Of a DNA stretch of 64,000 nucleotides, positions 60,390 through 64,000 are shown piece after piece (position 1 is the stretch's first letter; every line of letters begins with the position of its first letter). The translations under genes and the position numbers were made by a program. The DNA comes from Planctomycetota bacterium. Its GTDB lineage: Bacteria; Planctomycetota; UBA8742; UBA2392. The notes under the pieces are model-generated. The model ran no database searches and was not told the origin of the DNA. It saw nothing but the letters and a program-made list of their open reading frames with translations. Where the stretch lies: the NCBI GenBank assembly GCA_019636195.1, contig JAHBYA010000001.1, positions 372,172 to 436,171 on the forward strand. The letters run 5' to 3'.

Positions 60390-62183
60390 ATGAACGCAGA
60401 AGCGTGGTTCACACTCGCCTACACGGTGCTGGGCGGCTTGGCGGTATTCCTGTTCGGGATGAAAATCCTGAGCGAAAGCCTGCAGGCGCTGGCCAGCGAC
60501 TTCATCCGCAAGCTGATCAGCTGGCTGACCAACAACCGCCTGATCGCGATGACGGTCGGCGTGATCCTGACCACGATCGTGCAGTCCAGCACCGTCACCA
60601 CAGTAATGCTGGTCGGCTTCATCAATGCCGGCCTGATGAACCTTACGCAGGCGGTAGGCGTGATCCTGGGCGCCAACATCGGCACCACGCTTACCGGCTG
60701 GATCATCGCCGTTAAGATCGGCAAGTACGGCCTGCTGCTGGCGGGCGTGGGTTTTGTGCCCACGTTTTTTGCCAAAAGCACCAAGTGGAAGAGCATTGGC
60801 CGCATCCTGATCGCGCTGGGCCTGATCTTTCTCGGCCTTGAGTTCATGTCCGGCGGCTTCAAGCCCCTTTCCGCCACCAGCGACTTCCGCAACGCCATGG
60901 CGTTCTTCACAGCCGACAACCTGCCCTCAATCCTTGCGTGCGTGGTGATCGGCTGCCTGCTGACCTTTGTTGTGCAAAGCAGCAGCGCGATGCTGGCAAT
61001 CACCATGTCGCTGGCGGCCACGGGTCAGATTGAGTTCCAGACCGCGGCGGCGCTGGTGCTGGGCGAGAACATCGGCACAACAATCACCATGCACCTGGCC
61101 GCGATGGGCGGCACGCTGGACGCCAAGCGCGCAAGCTGGGCGCATATTATGTTCAACGTGATCGGCGTCAGTTACATGGTGCTGCTGTTCCCGTGGTACA
61201 CGCAGTTCGTGACGTGGCTGGTCGAAAGCACGCCGGGCTCGGTCTCGGCAATGTTTGCGGTAAGCACCGAGGGCATGGCTGAGCATGTGGACCCGCTGAT
61301 CATGATGAAGATCGCGGCGGGCCACAGCCTGTTCAACATCACGAACAACCTGCTGTTCCTGCCGCTGTTGCCGCTGCTGGTGAAGATCGTGACGTGGATG
61401 AAGCCGGACAAGGGCAAGACCAGCAAGAAGCGGCTCAAGCTGTCGGGCGACCTTGGCAAGATTTCACCCGAGCTGGCGCTGGAAGAAGCGGAGGGCGAGT
61501 TGCGCCTGATGAGCGAGGTGGTCGAGGAGATTCTTGATAAAGCCACCGGCTATGTGCGGGCGACGCAGGACGCGCCCGAGGTGTTTGCCCGCGTTGAGCA
61601 CCTTGAGCAGGTGACCGACAACATCCAGATGGAAATCACGCTGTTCATCACCGAGGTGCTGCAGCTGCCGATGACCGCCGAGCAGGCCAAGCGCGGCTAT
61701 GCGCTGATACGCATCAGCGACGAGATGGAGTCGGTGGCGGACTACTGCCAGGCCATCACGCGCTATCGCAGCCGCATGTTCCGGGAAAGCCTGAAGCTGT
61801 CCGAGCCCGCGATGGCCGACCTTGACCGGTTGATGAAGCAATCCCACGAGTTTGCTCTGGCGGCGATGAAGTTCGTGACTACGCGCAACGAAGCGCACGC
61901 GACCGACGAAGAAGTGCGGCAACTGATCAGGATGGCCGATGGCATCAACCTGCAAACTGACAAGGTGCGTGACAATCACCTTGCACGCATGAAAGACGGA
62001 AGCTGCGAGGCGCTGGCCGGGCTGGTGTACAGCGACCTGATTGTGGCGCTGCACCGCATCAAGAACCACAGCGTGAATGTCATCGACGCGCGCATCGGCC
62101 GCTGGGAAGAACGCCGCGAGTCGCTGCGCAACCTCGAGCGCGACACCGGCGAAGTCAGCGACCGCATGGCGGCCGTGACCTAG
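60390..62183 (+). CDS. Na+/phosphate cotransporter (NptA/PhoU-like fusion)
   Basis: 597 residues. The two inverted QSS repeats of the Na/Pi-cotransporter II family are present: TTIVQSSTVTTVMLVGF at about residues 61-77 and FVVQSSSAMLAITMSL in the second half. Each is followed by the conserved GANIGTTLTG / GENIGTTITM. About nine membrane helices precede a C-terminal cytoplasmic PhoU-like helical domain of 200 residues (RISDEMESVADYCQAITRY). It should import phosphate by Na+ symport. The start at 60390 has GGAG 11 bases upstream, a little far. The 240 bases before it hold no gene. Confidence 0.93.
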   Translation: MNAEAWFTLAYTVLGGLAVFLFGMKILSESLQALASDFIRKLISWLTNNRLIAMTVGVILTTIVQSSTVTTVMLVGFINAGLMNLTQAVGVILGANIGTTLTGWIIAVKIGKYGLLLAGVGFVPTFFAKSTKWKSIGRILIALGLIFLGLEFMSGGFKPLSATSDFRNAMAFFTADNLPSILACVVIGCLLTFVVQSSSAMLAITMSLAATGQIEFQTAAALVLGENIGTTITMHLAAMGGTLDAKRASWAHIMFNVIGVSYMVLLFPWYTQFVTWLVESTPGSVSAMFAVSTEGMAEHVDPLIMMKIAAGHSLFNITNNLLFLPLLPLLVKIVTWMKPDKGKTSKKRLKLSGDLGKISPELALEEAEGELRLMSEVVEEILDKATGYVRATQDAPEVFARVEHLEQVTDNIQMEITLFITEVLQLPMTAEQAKRGYALIRISDEMESVADYCQAITRYRSRMFRESLKLSEPAMADLDRLMKQSHEFALAAMKFVTTRNEAHATDEEVRQLIRMADGINLQTDKVRDNHLARMKDGSCEALAGLVYSDLIVALHRIKNHSVNVIDARIGRWEERRESLRNLERDTGEVSDRMAAVT

Positions 62184-62274
62184 AAGTCGCCGGGCCCCAC
62201 GGAACTGAACTCGCACGCGCCGGATTGCTTTTCATCACGGCGACGTTTAATGGCTGAGCCTGCAAGGAGCAGCC

Positions 62275-63114
62275 ATGCCCTTCACCATACCCTTAGACTT
62301 TGACGCCGTTGTGCTGACGCCGCCGGCGCGCGTGGACAGCAGCACCGTGCCCGCGATGCTGGAAGCCGCCGATCGCATCGGCGTGCCGCGCATGCGCGCG
62401 CACCGCATCATGCACATGCACCAGGTTGAGCATATCGACAGCGCCGCCGTCGCAAAGCTGATGGACATCATCGCCACCGCGCGCGACCACGGCAAAGAGT
62501 TCGTGGCCTGCGACCCCCCGCCGATCGTGCACAGCTACCTTGAAATTTACGGCGCGTCGCACCTGCTGGCGGGCCGCGTGCTCAGCAGCGACGAAGACGG
62601 CACCTACAGCAGCGACCTTCTGCCGTTTGTGCCGCCGTTCGTGCCCAACCCGCGCGGGCGGCTTGACATCTATAAGGGCGGCAGGGTGCGCAGCTATGAA
62701 TTTCGCGGCGATGAGCTTGAAGAGATCGGCGCCGTGGATCTTGCGCGCCACCCGCCCAAGGCGCCCACCCGCGCCCACCACATGCGCGTCGCGGACAGCG
62801 GCAGACCCGTTGAGCTTGAGGCCGGCGCGTATGTGATGCTGCGACGCCACCTGTGCGGCTGCGATGCAACCCACAGCACGTTTGCGCAACTGCACCAGCT
62901 TCACCAGTGGTACCGGCGCAAGGGCTTCGACTTCAAGGCCGTGGAGCTGTGGGCCAGCGACGTGCCCTCAGGCATCGTGACCGAGCGCCTGACCTTCCGC
63001 GACCGCATGCACCTGGACCAGTTTCGGACCCTGCTCAAGATCGACGAAAGCTGGAAGGGCATCAGCGAAGCGGCCCACGATCCCGAAGAAGAGTTCTACT
63101 ACGTGTACGCCTGA
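62275..63114 (+). CDS. STAS-domain protein with His/Cys-rich C-terminal region
   Basis: 279 residues; AAGGAG five bases upstream of the ATG supports the start. Residues about 15-110 form a STAS (anti-sigma-factor antagonist-like) fold: HMHQVEHIDSAAVAKLMDII with the conserved D-S and FVACDPPPIVHSYLEIYG. The rest has no known domain. One segment is rich in metal-binding type residues (RRHLCGCDATHSTFAQLHQLHQ, residues about 196-216), and the C-terminus ends EEFYYVYA. It may be a regulatory switch protein, but no partner kinase or sigma factor of that type is nearby. Confidence 0.75.
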   Translation: MPFTIPLDFDAVVLTPPARVDSSTVPAMLEAADRIGVPRMRAHRIMHMHQVEHIDSAAVAKLMDIIATARDHGKEFVACDPPPIVHSYLEIYGASHLLAGRVLSSDEDGTYSSDLLPFVPPFVPNPRGRLDIYKGGRVRSYEFRGDELEEIGAVDLARHPPKAPTRAHHMRVADSGRPVELEAGAYVMLRRHLCGCDATHSTFAQLHQLHQWYRRKGFDFKAVELWASDVPSGIVTERLTFRDRMHLDQFRTLLKIDESWKGISEAAHDPEEEFYYVYA

Positions 63115-63191
63115 CGCCGGCCAAAAGGCGCCGCACAAAAAGGGGTCTGGCCCCGCGCAGCGGCACACCTCATGCGCCTGCGCGTTACCCC

Positions 63192-63321
63192 CGAAACCCC
63201 AACAAAAGCCCCGGCTGAAAAGCCGGGGGGTGCCGCGCAGCGGCACAACGCATACGCGTGCGCACTGCCCGTCGCGGACTTCCGTCCGCGACCCCCGGCA
63301 TTCCTGCCGGGGCTTCTGTTT
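63192..63321. repeat. REP/BIME element 1, upstream of the RAYT gene
   Basis: Four hairpins in a row. They are ccccggct-gaaa-agccgggg (63209-63228), gtgccgc-gca-gcggcac (63230-63246), gtcgcggac-ttcc-gtccgcgac (63271-63292), and ccccggca-ttcc-tgccgggg (63293-63312). The outer two are in opposite orientation, with flanks cgaaaccccaacaaaag on the left and cttctgtttgg on the right (its inverse). This is the bacterial interspersed mosaic element layout: two REPs head to head around a spacer. It ends 38 bases before the transposase start. Confidence 0.88.
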
Positions 63322-63358
63322 GGCGATGGCTTGATGCAATGCCTACACTGTGCTTGCT

Positions 63359-63856
63359 ATGGCCTACAATCGCGTACTTGCGTACCACCTGACCTTCACC
63401 ACATACGGAACTCGCCTGCACGGCGATCCCCGGGGAACGATCATGCGTGGCCGCCAGGGGCGAGCTTCTGCAATTGTTCAGCCTGATCCAGTCCTGCACG
63501 ACGCGATGGCGGACAAGCTCAAGTTTTTGCCGATGATTCTGACCGCCCCGTTGCGGCAAGTCGTGCACCAGACGATTGAGTCGTACTGTCAGTTCAAGAG
63601 CTGGCCGCTGCTTGCGCTGCATGTCCGCACAAACCATGTGCATTGCGTGGTGGGCGCGGCTTGCTCTTCAAGCAAAGTTCTTCACGCGCTGAAGGCAAGG
63701 GCAACCCGCATGCTCAGGGAAGCCGGGCTGATCGCAGCCGGTCGCCCGGTTTGGACAGAGCGCGGTAGTCAGAAGCAACTCTTCACGCAGCAGGCAATCG
63801 ACAATGCGATCAAGTATGTCGACTTGAATCAGGGCAAAAGCCTGCCCGAGCCCTGA
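63359..63856 (+). CDS. REP-associated tyrosine transposase (RAYT, Y1 HUH family)
   Basis: 165 residues. Family motifs are present in order: YHLTFTTYGTRLHGDPRGTI at residues 9-28, SWPLLALHVRTNHVHCVV at 81-98 with the HUH pair His93-Val-His95, KVLHALKARATRMLRE and VWTERGSQKQLF. The catalytic Tyr153 is in AIKYVDLNQG. RAYTs are domesticated relatives of IS200/IS605 transposases that cut and move REP palindromes in single-stranded DNA. The gene is directly flanked by REP elements on both sides (63192-63321 and 63860-64000), as expected. The ATG at 63359 is chosen; a GTG three codons earlier is possible. Confidence 0.93.
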   Translation: MAYNRVLAYHLTFTTYGTRLHGDPRGTIMRGRQGRASAIVQPDPVLHDAMADKLKFLPMILTAPLRQVVHQTIESYCQFKSWPLLALHVRTNHVHCVVGAACSSSKVLHALKARATRMLREAGLIAAGRPVWTERGSQKQLFTQQAIDNAIKYVDLNQGKSLPEP

Positions 63857-63859
63857 GAC

Positions 63860-64000
63860 CGAAACCCCAACAAAAGCCCCGGCTGAAAAGCCGGGGAGTG
63901 CCGCGCAGCGGCACAACGCAAGCGCGTGTGCACTGCCCGTCGCGGACTTCCGTCCGCGACCCCCGAAACCCCAACAAGAGCCCCGGCTGAAAAGCCGGGG
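63860..64000. repeat. REP/BIME element 2, downstream of the RAYT gene (runs off window)
   Basis: It starts three bases after the transposase stop. It repeats element 1 nearly base for base: hairpin ccccggct-gaaa-agccgggg at 63877-63896, gtgccgc hairpin at 63898-63914 and gtcgcggac hairpin at 63939-63960. A second direct copy of the first unit then begins (cgaaaccccaacaagagcc) with its hairpin at 63981-64000. So units can also be tandem, not only head to head. The window ends inside it. Confidence 0.88.

Noticed and set aside
63192..64000. The repeated hairpin units as a CRISPR array
   Set aside because: Units are not separated by unique spacers of constant length, are present in inverted as well as direct orientation, and flank a RAYT gene. 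No cas gene is present.

Overview
The window is high-GC DNA from a Gram-negative-type bacterium with LPS. It carries waaA/kdtA, an outer-membrane porin and several lipoproteins. The most likely source is a member of the Planctomycetota. That assignment rests on giant Ser/Thr kinases with TPR or WD40 and PDZ modules and a DWG activation motif, PA14/IPT secreted proteins, an FHA protein, many secreted proteins of unknown role, and a dispersed 'GGAGCCCGGAGCGCAAGCGACGGG'-type repeat. No rRNA, tRNA or CRISPR array was seen, so the assignment is an inference from gene content.

Layout. 1-4009 (minus): branched-chain amino-acid type ABC transporter livK-livH-livM-livG, with livG running off the left edge. 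4136-8634: a small hypothetical, a LON substrate-binding-domain protein, dxr (isoprenoids), gltA (citrate synthase) and pyrH. 8761-11439: a lower-GC two-gene cassette (a secreted transglutaminase-like protein and a membrane-anchored partner) lies between pyrH and frr, which are neighbours in most bacteria. 11544-15064: frr, a PH-like membrane protein, a porin and an NmrA-like epimerase. 15069-26282: a dynamin-like GTPase, a PA14-IPT-PA14 protein, a CocE-type hydrolase, a zinc-ribbon membrane protein, a tandem pair of esterase-like proteins (one apparently dead) and a CruF-like carotenoid protein. 26499-34361: aspS, the FHA protein, a lipoprotein with a broken zinc motif, and waaA with a small membrane protein. 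34375-42602: nadB, serS, an amidohydrolase, ribBA, a thioredoxin-reductase-like protein lacking redox cysteines, and mnmA. 42599-55708: a DUF3810-like membrane metallopeptidase, a trypsin-like protease, a TPR protein that looks like the tail of a STAND protein, a kinase-TPR protein, a secreted hypothetical, a 46-residue protein, an aminotransferase and a secreted toroid protein. 55752-63114: a kinase-WD40-PDZ giant, a Na/Pi cotransporter with a PhoU-like tail, and a STAS protein.

The right end (63192-64000) holds a REP-associated tyrosine transposase (RAYT) gene flanked by multi-hairpin REP/BIME elements. A related element sits far away at 26371-26485. This REP/RAYT system is the clearest mobile-type system in the window. 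Several other dispersed intergenic repeat families occur, and one of them has entered the waaA coding frame.

The most striking protein-level observations are four. One is a flavoprotein with a glutaredoxin-like domain in which all four expected redox cysteines are replaced. One is a (TC)6 tract that puts the signal peptide of the transglutaminase-like protein out of frame. One is the esterase tandem with a dead copy. The last is the pair of giant kinases sharing an N-terminal module. No stretch longer than about 300 bases is without a gene.
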